Shown here: positions 7,318-15,516 of the stretch, piece after piece
Position numbering within the stretch: position 1 is the first letter of the stretch
Layout of the letters: the number at the start of each line of letters is the position of its first letter
Assembly (NCBI RefSeq): GCF_015356825.1
Contig: NZ_JAACYW010000080.1
Coordinates: 1-40,082, forward strand
Direction: 5' to 3'
Source of the DNA: Catenulispora rubra
Lineage (GTDB): Bacteria; Actinomycetota; Actinomycetes; Streptomycetales; Catenulisporaceae
DNA length: 40,082 bases
Made by a program: the position numbers and the translations under genes
Notes under the pieces: generated by a model
Seen by the model: the letters and a program-made list of their open reading frames with translations, nothing else
The model's database searches: none
What the model was told of the DNA's origin: nothing

Positions 7318-9861
7318 GTGACCGCCTCCTTCGGCGCCTACTACCTCCCAAGCCTGCTGGCCACCCTGGCCGGCCTGTGGCTGATCCTCGGCGCGCCGAC
7401 CGCGCTGTGGCTGGGTATGGCACAGCGCGTGGTGTCCCGGCTCGACTCCGCGCTGCTGGTCGCCTTCGGCTTCGCCGTGGTCACCGACTTCATCGTGCTG
7501 CTGTTCGTGAACTTCGGGGCACCGCTGGTCGGGTACTACCGGCCGCTCGCGACCGTGCCGCTGGCGGCCGGGTTCGCGTTGGCCAACCTGCTGATCGGCG
7601 CGCTGTCCCCGCAGTGCACCGTGGACTGGGACCGGATCCGGCGCCTGCGCCCGGAAGGCCTGCGGGTCGTGGCCGGCTACGGCGCGCTGTGCGTGGTCCT
7701 GGCCGTCGCCGGCGCCACCCGGCTGAACAACGGGCTCGGCCCCGCTGTCAGCATTCTCGCCTACACGGCGATCGCCGGGCTGCTGGCCCTGCTGCTGATC
7801 CGGCACGAGCGGTACGCGGTCGAGGTGCTGGAGCTCGGAGTCTTCCTCGGCGCGGGTGCCCTGCTGCTGCTGACGTCGCTGCGTGGGTGGCTGATCACAG
7901 GTCACGACATCCAGGTCGAGTACGACGTCTACCGGCTCAGCCTCGGCAGCGGGCACTGGGCGATCTCGAACTACCGGTCCCCGTACAACGCCTGCCTGAG
8001 CATCACCCTTCTCCCGCTCGCGCTGACCAAGCTCACCGCGTTCTCCGCGGCCGGGGTCTGGAAGATCGTCTTCCCGCTGATGTTCGCCGTGGCCCCGGTC
8101 GCCCTGTTCCGGTCGGTCCACAACCTGGCCTCCCGACAGGTGGCGCTGCTTTCCTCGGCGCTGTTCCTGACGTTCCCGACGTTCTTCACCGACATGCCGT
8201 ACATGGCCCGCCAGGAGATCGCGTTCGTCGTGCTGGGCGCGGCGGTCGTGGTGATGACCGACCGGCCGGCGGACATCCGGCTGCGGCGCTACGCGCTGAT
8301 CCCCCTGCTGGCCGGGATCGTGCTCGCGCACTATTCGACGGCTTATGTACTGGTGATGGTTCTGGGGTCCGGGGTGGTGGTCACCACGGTCTGGCGCCTG
8401 CTGGACCGGATCGGCGAGCGGCGACGCAGCCGCGGCGTCCCCGGGGTCGCCGGCGTCCCCGGGGCCGCCGGGGCCGCCGCCGAGAGCCAGACCGCTGACA
8501 CCTGGGACTACGGCGACTGGGACTACGGCGACAGTCTGGACAAAGCCGACGGGGTCGGCGAAACCGGCAAAGCCAGCGAAATCAGCGGGGTCGGCGCGTC
8601 TGCCGCCCTCGCCGCAGAAAGCCAGGGCAGCCAAGGCAGCGAAGGCGGCAGCAGTGGAAAGGGCTGGCTCGGGCGGCTCTCCGCAGCCGTCCGGAACCCC
8701 GGCGGCCCGCCGCCGAAGCAGGTCCTCCCGGCGTTCCTCACCGTCTGGCTCGTCGCCCTCACCGCCGTGCTGGCCGTGGGCTGGGCCGGTCCCGCCACCC
8801 ACACCAGCGGGCAGTTGACCAGCACGCTGACCGCCGCGTGGAAGGAGGTCATCGGCCGCACGTCCGACGCCGGCTCCGCGGACACCTCCAACAGCCTGGT
8901 CGGCGCCTCCAACATCACCGACCAGCAGCGCATGGCCGCCTACCTCGCCGAGACCCGCGCCGCGACCACGAAGGACCGCGACCAGGGCAACCTGTACCCG
9001 CAGGCCGTGATCGACAAGTACCCGACCCCGATCACCTCGATCCCGGACCTGCGGCTGACGGCCGTCGGCAGCGGACTGCAGAGCCTCGGCCTGCCGGTGG
9101 CGAGCCTGAACGGTCTGGCCCGCTTCGGCATCGCCGCAGCGATCCAGCTCCTGCTGCTGCTCGGCACGGCCGTCACCCTCCTGGGCCTGCGCTACCGGCG
9201 GGTCGGGTCCGAGCTGACCCCGACCCGGGACCAGGCCGCACTGGCGGTGGGGTCGATCGGCGTCCTGGTCATACTGACGCTCGTGCCGCAGCTCACGGTC
9301 GACTACAGCGTCCTGCGAGCGCTCCAGCAGGGCATCTTCTTCTTCGGCCCGTTCATGGCCGCCGGCCTGCTCTGGGCGCTCCGCTGGTGCGGCCGGTACC
9401 GGACGCCGGTGCTCGCCGCGGTGATCGCCGTGATGGCCGTCGACCTCACCGGCGTGGTGCCGCGTCTGACCGGTGGCTATCAGCCCCAGCTCGCGCTGTC
9501 CGACGCCGGCGCGTACTACGACGCGTACTTCCCGACCCCCGAGGAGATGGACGCGGCCGCCTGGCTCCAGAGCACGTACGATCGATTGCCGCCCGATGCG
9601 CGGCAGACCATGAATCTTCAGACCAGCCAGGACGTCCAACAGCGGATCCAGACCGTCTACAACGGCCCGGTCGCCACCACGGTCGACCCGCTCTGGCTGC
9701 AACCGGGGAGCTACGTCATGCTCGGGCACGCGGAGGTAGACCAGGACCGGGCGTCCATCGACTATCGGGGCACGGCGGTGCTCTACGTTTACCCGACCAG
9801 TCTGCTCGAAGATCTGAAGGACAAGATCTACGTCAGCCCCGGAGTGGAGATCTACCGATGA
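7318..9861 (+). CDS. Large polytopic membrane protein, GT-C-like glycosyltransferase candidate
   Basis: An 847-residue protein with roughly a dozen membrane helices. After the first helices a loop contains TGHDIQVEYDVYRLSLGSG (residues about 192-210), an acidic extracellular motif placed as in GT-C enzymes that use polyprenyl-phosphate sugars. Residues about 365-465 form a long low-complexity cytoplasmic loop rich in Gly, Ala, Ser and WDYGD repeats. A hydrophilic C-terminal region starts near residue 720. GTG 7318 is the first standard start, but it falls within the first hydrophobic stretch. Coding character (TALLASVVLAG) extends upstream to a CTG at 7258 that overlaps the previous stop as CTGA, so the true start may be there. 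The end overlaps the next start as ATGA. The GT-C assignment is inference from topology and the acidic loop. Confidence 0.8.
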   Translation: MTASFGAYYLPSLLATLAGLWLILGAPTALWLGMAQRVVSRLDSALLVAFGFAVVTDFIVLLFVNFGAPLVGYYRPLATVPLAAGFALANLLIGALSPQCTVDWDRIRRLRPEGLRVVAGYGALCVVLAVAGATRLNNGLGPAVSILAYTAIAGLLALLLIRHERYAVEVLELGVFLGAGALLLLTSLRGWLITGHDIQVEYDVYRLSLGSGHWAISNYRSPYNACLSITLLPLALTKLTAFSAAGVWKIVFPLMFAVAPVALFRSVHNLASRQVALLSSALFLTFPTFFTDMPYMARQEIAFVVLGAAVVVMTDRPADIRLRRYALIPLLAGIVLAHYSTAYVLVMVLGSGVVVTTVWRLLDRIGERRRSRGVPGVAGVPGAAGAAAESQTADTWDYGDWDYGDSLDKADGVGETGKASEISGVGASAALAAESQGSQGSEGGSSGKGWLGRLSAAVRNPGGPPPKQVLPAFLTVWLVALTAVLAVGWAGPATHTSGQLTSTLTAAWKEVIGRTSDAGSADTSNSLVGASNITDQQRMAAYLAETRAATTKDRDQGNLYPQAVIDKYPTPITSIPDLRLTAVGSGLQSLGLPVASLNGLARFGIAAAIQLLLLLGTAVTLLGLRYRRVGSELTPTRDQAALAVGSIGVLVILTLVPQLTVDYSVLRALQQGIFFFGPFMAAGLLWALRWCGRYRTPVLAAVIAVMAVDLTGVVPRLTGGYQPQLALSDAGAYYDAYFPTPEEMDAAAWLQSTYDRLPPDARQTMNLQTSQDVQQRIQTVYNGPVATTVDPLWLQPGSYVMLGHAEVDQDRASIDYRGTAVLYVYPTSLLEDLKDKIYVSPGVEIYR

Positions 9862-11027
9862 GTGACAACGCCGCCGGACCACTCAAGGTCCTGCTCGTCT
9901 GCCATTACTACCCGCCGCATCTGGGGGGCATCGAGAACGTGGTGCACTCCGAGGCCCGCTACCTGACCGCGGCCGGGGTCCAGGTGACGGTGCTCACCAG
10001 CGGGGACCGGAGCAGCGTCACCGACGAAGACGGCGTCCGGGTGGTACGGGTCGGGGCCTGGAACGGGTTGGAACGCAAAGCTGGTTTGTCGTTCCCGGTC
10101 CTGGGACCGAAGCTGCTGCGCCGCGCGATGCACTGGGCACGGTGGGCCGACGTCGTGCACATCCACGACGCCTTCTATCTGACGTCCTGGGCCGCGCTCA
10201 CCGCAGCGAAGCTGACCCGCACCCCCACGGTGGCCACCCAGCACATGGCGCTGGTGGATTACAAGCCCGCCGTGCGCGTGGTGCAGCAGGCCGTCTACGC
10301 GACGGCCGGACGGCTGCTCATGCGCGACGCGCGGTCGGTGATCACCATCAACTCCGACGTCGCGGCCTTCGCCCGCGCCTACGGTGCGCGGCCGGAACGG
10401 ATGCGCCATCTGCCGAACGGCGTCGACACCGAGCTGTTCCGGCCGGTCCGGGACGCCGCCGAACAGGCCGCCGAACGCGAGCGGCTGGGTCTGCCGCAAG
10501 ACGGCGTGCTGGTGCTGTTCGCGGGGCGGTTCGTGTCCTATAAAGGTTTCGACCTGTTGCTCGCGGCGGAGGATCCGGGCTACCGGCTGGTGTTCGCCGG
10601 CGGACCGGCCGAGGCACTCGCCGGCGCGGCGGACTCCGTCATCTACCTCGGCTCCCTCGCGCCCGCCGACATGGCCGCCGCCTACCGGGCCTGCGACATC
10701 CTCGCCCTGCCCTCGACGGCCGAGGGGTTCCCGCTGACCGTCCAGGAGGCGATGAGCTCCGGGATGGCCATCGTGACCACCGACTTGAGCGGGTACTCGG
10801 TCTATGAGCTGGATCGGGATCGCGTATCGTTGATCGACCGAGACGCGGAGACCCTCCGCGCCCGGCTGCGGGAGATCGCCGCGGACAGCGAGTTGCGCCG
10901 GCAGATGGGCAAGTACGGCCGGGAATACGCGGTGGAGCGGTTCGCATGGCCGAAACACGCGTCCAGGCTGATCGAGACGTACCGTTCGGCGATCGGCCCG
11001 AGGAAGAGTTCCGCCGACCGGGGATGA
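9820..11027 (+). repeat. Direct repeat, copy 1 (GT4 gene plus end of upstream gene)
   Basis: This segment aligns with 13410-14617 at a shift of 3590 bp. The match starts inside the 3' end of the membrane-protein gene (GACAAGATCT) and runs through the whole GT4 gene, with one codon inserted in copy 2 near 13850. Stretches of identity alternate with clusters of changes. Confidence 0.93.
9858..11027 (+). CDS. GT4 glycosyltransferase, paralogue A
   Basis: A GT-B, family 4 glycosyltransferase of 389 residues acting at the cytoplasmic membrane face. Motifs in order: CHYYPPHLGGIENVVHSEARYL (acceptor loop), ADVVHIHDAFYLT, HLPNGVDTELFRP, LFAGRFVSYKGFDLLL and TAEGFPLTVQEAMSSG, whose E-x7-E binds the donor. 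ATG 9858 overlaps the previous stop (ATGA); the frame is open far upstream only as a shadow of the membrane-protein gene. A close paralogue lies at 13448. The paralogues differ most in the QHMALVDYKPAVRVVQQ stretch (residues about 130-147), the part of the N-domain expected to touch the acceptor, so they may have split acceptor specificity. Confidence 0.9.
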   Translation: MSDNAAGPLKVLLVCHYYPPHLGGIENVVHSEARYLTAAGVQVTVLTSGDRSSVTDEDGVRVVRVGAWNGLERKAGLSFPVLGPKLLRRAMHWARWADVVHIHDAFYLTSWAALTAAKLTRTPTVATQHMALVDYKPAVRVVQQAVYATAGRLLMRDARSVITINSDVAAFARAYGARPERMRHLPNGVDTELFRPVRDAAEQAAERERLGLPQDGVLVLFAGRFVSYKGFDLLLAAEDPGYRLVFAGGPAEALAGAADSVIYLGSLAPADMAAAYRACDILALPSTAEGFPLTVQEAMSSGMAIVTTDLSGYSVYELDRDRVSLIDRDAETLRARLREIAADSELRRQMGKYGREYAVERFAWPKHASRLIETYRSAIGPRKSSADRG

Positions 11028-11030
11028 CGT

Positions 11031-11483
11031 ATGAGGACGATGTACCGGCCCGCCGCTGAGACGCTGATGGTCGCCGGGCTGTTGGGCTGGGCCTATGTGG
11101 CCCTGATCGCGGTGCTGCGGCCGCACGTGCTCAGCGAGCCGATCGCGGCCGTGCTGCCGATGCGGCGCGACACGTTCGGGGCACTGAGCCTGATGCTGTC
11201 GTTCGGATCCGCGTGCGTCCTGCGCGCCCGGACCGGCAGATTCTGGACGCGGCGCCCCGGTCGGCCCGACACCGCCGAGGCCGGGCTGGCCGCGGTCGGC
11301 GGTTACGCGTTCCTGGTGTGGGTCTACCTGTGCCTCAACAACTTGTTCCACCCGGAGACCACCGGGTACCGGCTCACCCACTTCTGGGAGCACCCGTCGG
11401 AGGGCACGACGGCCGTGTTGTGCTTCCTGTTGTTGACCGTCTGCTTGTTCGGCCTGCGGGTCCGTAAGGCGCGGCATGGCTAA
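11031..11483 (+). CDS. Small integral membrane protein, unknown function
   Basis: Not recognised. The 150-residue product has about four hydrophobic segments (TLMVAGLLGWAYVALIAVL, FGALSLMLSFGSACVL, AAVGGYAFLVWVYLCLNNLF and AVLCFLLLTVCLFGL), with the Arg-rich positive loop RARTGRFWTRRPGRP between helices 2 and 3. It has no catalytic motif. It starts 3 bp after the GT4 gene, where ATG 11031 or ATG 11040 (with GAGG before it) may be used, and overlaps the flippase gene by 8 bp. Tight coupling to the flippase suggests an accessory role in export or polymerisation, which is inference. Confidence 0.75.
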   Translation: MRTMYRPAAETLMVAGLLGWAYVALIAVLRPHVLSEPIAAVLPMRRDTFGALSLMLSFGSACVLRARTGRFWTRRPGRPDTAEAGLAAVGGYAFLVWVYLCLNNLFHPETTGYRLTHFWEHPSEGTTAVLCFLLLTVCLFGLRVRKARHG

Positions 11484-13386
11484 AGGGCGCCGCAGGCGGG
11501 GGGCCGCCCCATCAGACTCCGACATCGCGAGATCCGACTATCCGGACACCGACGGCTCGGGCCTCGAAGGTGACGACACCGACGACGCCGACGGCGCGGG
11601 CGACGCCGAGGACGCGGGCGACGGCGCTCGCGCGGGCGCGAAGATGCTCCGCAACTCGCTGTTCCTCATGGCCTCCGCCGGCCTGACAGCGGGCATCGGC
11701 TTCATATTCTGGGCGCTCGTCGCCCACATCTACAGCTCGACCCAGATCGGCCTGGCCACCACGCTGCTGTCGGCGATCTCGCTCATCTCCTTCCTGAGCA
11801 CCCTGGGGTTCTCGGCCACGATGATCCGGTTCCAGGCCACCGGCGAGGCGCGCAACCGTCAGGTGTCGGTGATGCTCGCGCTGGTGGCGGGCGCCAGTCT
11901 GGTGGTCGGCACGGGCTATGTCCTGGCCATGAAGCTGATCTCGCCGGATCTCGGCTTCATCCGCGACAAGCCCGTCTACGCCCTGATAGTGATCGTCGTC
12001 TGCGTCTTCGCCACGGTCAACCTGGTGACCGACTCGGTCTTCATGGCCGCCCGCATGGCCGAGTACAACACGCTGGTCGACGGCATCATCCAGAGCCTGG
12101 CCAAGCTCGCGCTGCCGGCGTTCGTGATCGGCATGGGCGCCATGGGCATCGTGACGGCCTCCGGAGTCGGATACGTCGTCGCCACCCTGGCGTCGTTCTA
12201 CTACATGTACCGGAAGGTCGGCTTCCGGTTCTCCTTCCGGCTCGGCGGCACCCGGATCCGCGAGACCGCGAGCTACTCGGCGACCACGCAGTTCTCCTCG
12301 CTGCTCAACCTGATACCGCAGCTCGCGCTGCCGATCATCACCCTGCGCTGGCTGGGGCCGGACGACGTCACCTACTACTACCTGGGCTCACAGATCGCGG
12401 CCCTGCTGTCGACCGGCTCGTACGCCATCGGCAACGCGCTCTTCTCGGAGGGCGCCCACGACCCCGCGCAGATCCGCAACCTGATGAAGCGGTCCGCGAA
12501 GATCATGACCGCGGTGATGATCCCCGGCGTCGCGGTCGTGATCCTGGTGCGCGAGCCGCTGCTGAGCCTGTTCGGCAGCAAGTACCCGGGCCACGCGCAG
12601 GGACTGTTGACGATCCTCGCGCTCGGCGCGCTCGCGGTCGCGTTCCACACCTGGGCCAGCAGCGCACTGCGGATCACCGGGCGCATGAAGCCGCTGCTCG
12701 GCAGCAACATCGTGTACATGGTCGCCACGCTGGCGCTGGCGCTCGGTTTCGCGCACCGGGGCCTGAACTGGATCGGCTGGGCCTGGGCGCTGGGGAACCT
12801 GGCCTCGGGGCTGTTCGCGGTGGCGTTCGTGCCGGGGGCGCAGATGGTGGCGCCGGACGCGGACTACGAAGACGACGAGGCGCTGGAGCCCGACGAGGAC
12901 CGGATCCCGGCCGGTGTCGGCGCCGCGGAGCCGCGCAGCGTGCCGCGGGAACGGCCCCGGCCCCGGCAGAGCCCGTGGGTCGGTGTCGGCGACTCGACCG
13001 CGATCACCGAGCCGATGTTCTTTCCGTGGAACCGTCCCGAGGTACGGGGGCGGAGCGACCGGTTCGAGCAGTACGGCGCGGACGACGGCGGCTCCGCCGC
13101 GCCGCGGCCGTACGGACGGCAGAGCTGGCAACCGGCGCGGGCCGGCGGCCTGCGGGTGCGGCCCCGGTCGATGCCGCGCCAGGCGGGACCGGAACATCAG
13201 GATCCTGTGACAGGACGGGCCGGGTCGGGGGGCGGGGCCGGATCGCCCGGCCGGACCGCGCCGCCGGCGTCGCCGGAGGAGGAGACCCAGATCCTCCGGC
13301 CGATCGTCGTGCCCGAATCGTTCTTCCGGCCCGAGCCCAAGGACAAGGACAAGGCGGACGACGCCCGGCAGCCGCCGGAACGATGA
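11476..13386 (+). CDS. Wzx-like oligosaccharide flippase with long cytoplasmic tails
   Basis: A MOP-superfamily polysaccharide exporter, 636 residues, expected to flip a lipid-linked oligosaccharide across the membrane. The membrane part spans residues about 58-455 with 12-14 helices, starting at RNSLFLMASAGLTAGIGFIFW. The N-terminal 55 residues are Asp/Gly-rich and acidic (DDTDDADGAGDAEDAGDG). The C-terminal 180 residues are hydrophilic, Pro/Arg-rich and presumably disordered and cytoplasmic, ending with EEETQILRPIVVPESFF and a Lys/Asp-rich tip. Ordinary Wzx proteins lack such tails. Acidic-Thr motifs in the tail (EETQIL, GDSTAITEP) could be kinase targets. It overlaps the upstream small membrane protein and sits between the duplicated GT4 genes, so it belongs to the same pathway. 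Confidence 0.87.
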   Translation: MAKGRRRRGAAPSDSDIARSDYPDTDGSGLEGDDTDDADGAGDAEDAGDGARAGAKMLRNSLFLMASAGLTAGIGFIFWALVAHIYSSTQIGLATTLLSAISLISFLSTLGFSATMIRFQATGEARNRQVSVMLALVAGASLVVGTGYVLAMKLISPDLGFIRDKPVYALIVIVVCVFATVNLVTDSVFMAARMAEYNTLVDGIIQSLAKLALPAFVIGMGAMGIVTASGVGYVVATLASFYYMYRKVGFRFSFRLGGTRIRETASYSATTQFSSLLNLIPQLALPIITLRWLGPDDVTYYYLGSQIAALLSTGSYAIGNALFSEGAHDPAQIRNLMKRSAKIMTAVMIPGVAVVILVREPLLSLFGSKYPGHAQGLLTILALGALAVAFHTWASSALRITGRMKPLLGSNIVYMVATLALALGFAHRGLNWIGWAWALGNLASGLFAVAFVPGAQMVAPDADYEDDEALEPDEDRIPAGVGAAEPRSVPRERPRPRQSPWVGVGDSTAITEPMFFPWNRPEVRGRSDRFEQYGADDGGSAAPRPYGRQSWQPARAGGLRVRPRSMPRQAGPEHQDPVTGRAGSGGGAGSPGRTAPPASPEEETQILRPIVVPESFFRPEPKDKDKADDARQPPER

Positions 13387-13409
13387 CGAGAATTCGATGC
13401 CGAGTGTCC

Positions 13410-14617
13410 GACAAGATCTGCGTCAGCCCCGGAGTGGAGATCCACCGATGAGTGACAACGCCGCCGGACCACTCAAAGTCCTGCTCGTCTGCCATTACTA
13501 CCCGCCGCATCTGGGCGGCATCGAGAACGTCGTTCACTCCGAGGCCCGGTACCTCACCGCAGCCGGGGTGCAGGTGACGGTACTCACCAGCGGGGACCGC
13601 AGCAGCAGCACCGACGAAGACGGCGTCCGCGTGGTGCGGGTCCGGGCCTGGAACGGGTTGGAGCGCAAGGCCGGGGTGCCGTTCCCGGTCCTGGGACCGA
13701 AGCTGCTGCGCCGGGCGATGCGCTGGGCACGGTGGGCTGACGTCGTGCACATCCACGACGCCTTCTATCTGACGTCCTGGGCCGCGCTCACCGCAGCGAA
13801 GCTGACCCGCACCCCCACGGTCGCTACGCAGCACGTGGCGCTGGTCCACCACGATTCGGCCGCCGTGGGTCTGGTCCAGAAGGCCGTCTACGCGACGGCC
13901 GGACGGCTGCTCATGCGCAGCGCGCGGTCCGTGTTCACCATGAACTCCGACGTCGCGACGTTCGCCCGTGGCCTCGGCGCGCCGTCGGGGCTGGTGCACC
14001 ACCTGCCGAACGGCGTCGACACCGAGCTGTTCCGGCCGGTCCGGGACGCCGCCGAGCAGACCGCCGAACGCGAGCGGCTGGGTCTGCCGCAAGACGGCGT
14101 GCTGGCGCTGTTCGTCGGGCGGTTCGTACCCAAGAAGGGTTTCGATCTGTTGCTCGCGGCGGAGGATCCAGGCTACCGGCTGGTGTTCGCCGGCGGACCC
14201 GCCGAGGCCCTGGCCGGGGCACCGGAATCCGTCATCTACCTCGGTTCCCTCGCCCCCGCCGAGGTGGCCGCCGCCTACCGGGCCTGCGACGTCTTCGCCC
14301 TCCCGTCGACCTCCGAGGGGTTCCCGCTGACCGTCCAGGAGGCGATGAGCTCCGGGATCGCAGTCCTCACCACCGACGACAGCGGATACGCGGCCTACGA
14401 CCTGGATCGGGATCGCGTATCGCTGATCGACCGAGACGCGGACACGCTCCGCGCCCGGCTGCGGGAGATCGCCGCGGACACCGAGTTGCGCCGGCAGATG
14501 GGCAAGTACGGCCGGGAATACGCGGTGGAGCGGTTCGCATGGCCGAAACACGCGTCCAGACTGATCGAGACGTACCGTTCGGCGATCGACCCGAGGAATG
14601 CCTCCGCCGACCGGGAC
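13410..14617 (+). repeat. Direct repeat, copy 2 (GT4 gene plus fragment of membrane-protein gene)
   Basis: Second copy of 9820-11027. Its first 40 bases still encode DKICVSPGVEIHR and a TGA, a relic of the C-terminus of the GT-C-like gene (DKIYVSPGVEIYR in copy 1). The relic has no start and is not a gene here, so the direction of duplication is from the 9820 region to this place. Confidence 0.92.
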
Positions 14618-14638
14618 CCGGATCGGGACCGGGGATGA
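13448..14638 (+). CDS. GT4 glycosyltransferase, paralogue B
   Basis: A family 4 glycosyltransferase of 396 residues, the duplicate of the gene at 9858. It keeps CHYYPPHLGGIENVV, HLPNGVDTELFRP, LFVGRFVPKKGFDLLL and the E-x7-E motif in TSEGFPLTVQEAMSSG, so it should be active. It differs from paralogue A in the HVALVHHDSAAVGLVQK stretch, with one extra residue, in LGAPSGLVH before the NGVD motif, and in a six-residue C-terminal extension (DPDRDRG). ATG 13448 matches the paralogue start; an in-frame ATG at 13397 lies upstream of the relic and is unlikely. It is the last gene of the rightward run, 61 bp after the flippase. Confidence 0.9.
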   Translation: MSDNAAGPLKVLLVCHYYPPHLGGIENVVHSEARYLTAAGVQVTVLTSGDRSSSTDEDGVRVVRVRAWNGLERKAGVPFPVLGPKLLRRAMRWARWADVVHIHDAFYLTSWAALTAAKLTRTPTVATQHVALVHHDSAAVGLVQKAVYATAGRLLMRSARSVFTMNSDVATFARGLGAPSGLVHHLPNGVDTELFRPVRDAAEQTAERERLGLPQDGVLALFVGRFVPKKGFDLLLAAEDPGYRLVFAGGPAEALAGAPESVIYLGSLAPAEVAAAYRACDVFALPSTSEGFPLTVQEAMSSGIAVLTTDDSGYAAYDLDRDRVSLIDRDADTLRARLREIAADTELRRQMGKYGREYAVERFAWPKHASRLIETYRSAIDPRNASADRDPDRDRG

Positions 14639-14691
14639 ACCAGCCACAACCACCACACCCACCGCACCCCAGCCACCCACACACAGGCCAA

Positions 14692-14712
14692 AAGCGCCCA
14701 AAAAGGGCGCTT
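14692..14712 (-). terminator. Hairpin terminator between convergent genes
   Basis: AAGCGCCC at 14692-14699 pairs with GGGCGCTT at 14705-14712 around an AAAAA loop. Read on the minus strand the stem is followed by more T residues, so it fits a factor-independent terminator for the GT2 gene ending at 14728. It may also stop the rightward operon ending at 14638. Confidence 0.75.
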
Positions 14713-14727
14713 CTGCCAAGAGCACCG

Positions 14728-15516
14728 CTAAAAGCGCCGGTTCGCCACCTGGACCCCCACCCACGCCAGGTGCTTGATCCAGGTCACCGTCACGCTCCAC
14801 TCCAGCCGCCGGGCCGCCGCCAGCTTCTCGCGCCGCAGCAGGCCGCTCTGCGGCAGGATCTTCGCCCGGTGGCTGAACTGCCCCCGATGCACCCGATAGC
14901 GCACCAGTTCCTCCGTCAGCCCGCCCATCTCGGCCCGGCCGAGGATCCGGAGCCAGAGGTCGTAGTCCTCACAATGGACCGCGGCCTCGCGGAAGTCTCC
15001 TGCCTCCCGCAGCACCTCCGGCCGTGCCATCACGGTGGACATCGTCACCGTGTTGAACAGCAGCAGGCGGCGGGCCAGCGCGCCGTACTCGGCGGGGCAG
15101 CGCAGGGGCCCCAGGTCGGCGCCAGTATCGCTGTCGAAGCGGCGGGCCCAGGTGGCGAGCATCCCCAGGGTGGGGCGGCGGTCGAACTCGGCGACCTGGC
15201 GGGCCAACCGCTCGGGATCGCAGAGGTCGTCCCCGTCGCAGAACGCCACCAGGTCGCCCCGGCACTCGGGGAGACCGGTGTTCCGGGCCGCCGCGGGGCC
15301 GGAGCGGGGGCTCCGGGTGAGGACGATCCTGATCCGGTCGGCCGGCAGCACGGCGGCCATGCGCCGATTCGCTTCGCAGTCGCCGTCCAGCACCAGGACC
15401 ACCTCCCAGTCCTGGAAGGTCTGCTTCTGGATGGAAAGGAGCGTCTCCTCGAGATGGCGCTGACGCGGGGCGACCGGGATGAGTACGGAGACCCGCGGCG
15501 CCGCGCCGGCGTTCAT
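14728..15516 (-). CDS. GT2 glycosyltransferase
   Basis: A family 2, GT-A fold glycosyltransferase of 262 residues. It opens with VSVLIPVAPRQRHLEETLLSI, then VVLVLDGDCEANR, GPAAARNTGLPECRGDLVAFCDGDDLCDPERL (with the DGDD metal/nucleotide site) and HCEDYDLWLRI, where the ED motif of the catalytic base sits. The C-terminal part is amphipathic with aromatic residues but no clear membrane helix. Its ATG overlaps the stop of the upstream glycosidase gene by 4 bp on the same strand, so the two form a two-gene operon pointing against the main run. It likely adds one sugar to the glycan of this locus; the sugar is unknown. Confidence 0.9.
   Translation of the reverse strand: MNAGAAPRVSVLIPVAPRQRHLEETLLSIQKQTFQDWEVVLVLDGDCEANRRMAAVLPADRIRIVLTRSPRSGPAAARNTGLPECRGDLVAFCDGDDLCDPERLARQVAEFDRRPTLGMLATWARRFDSDTGADLGPLRCPAEYGALARRLLLFNTVTMSTVMARPEVLREAGDFREAAVHCEDYDLWLRILGRAEMGGLTEELVRYRVHRGQFSHRAKILPQSGLLRREKLAAARRLEWSVTVTWIKHLAWVGVQVANRRF

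Noticed and set aside
7240..9882. 880-codon open frame on the minus strand opposite the GT-C-like gene
   Set aside because: It is an antisense shadow caused by GC-rich third positions; its product is Asp/Gly/Gln/Arg-rich without domains, and it crosses three real genes.
13004..14800. 598-codon minus-strand frame opposite the flippase end and GT4 paralogue B
   Set aside because: Composition is typical of antisense shadows, and a very similar shadow occurs opposite paralogue A (9852-11525) because the genes are duplicated.
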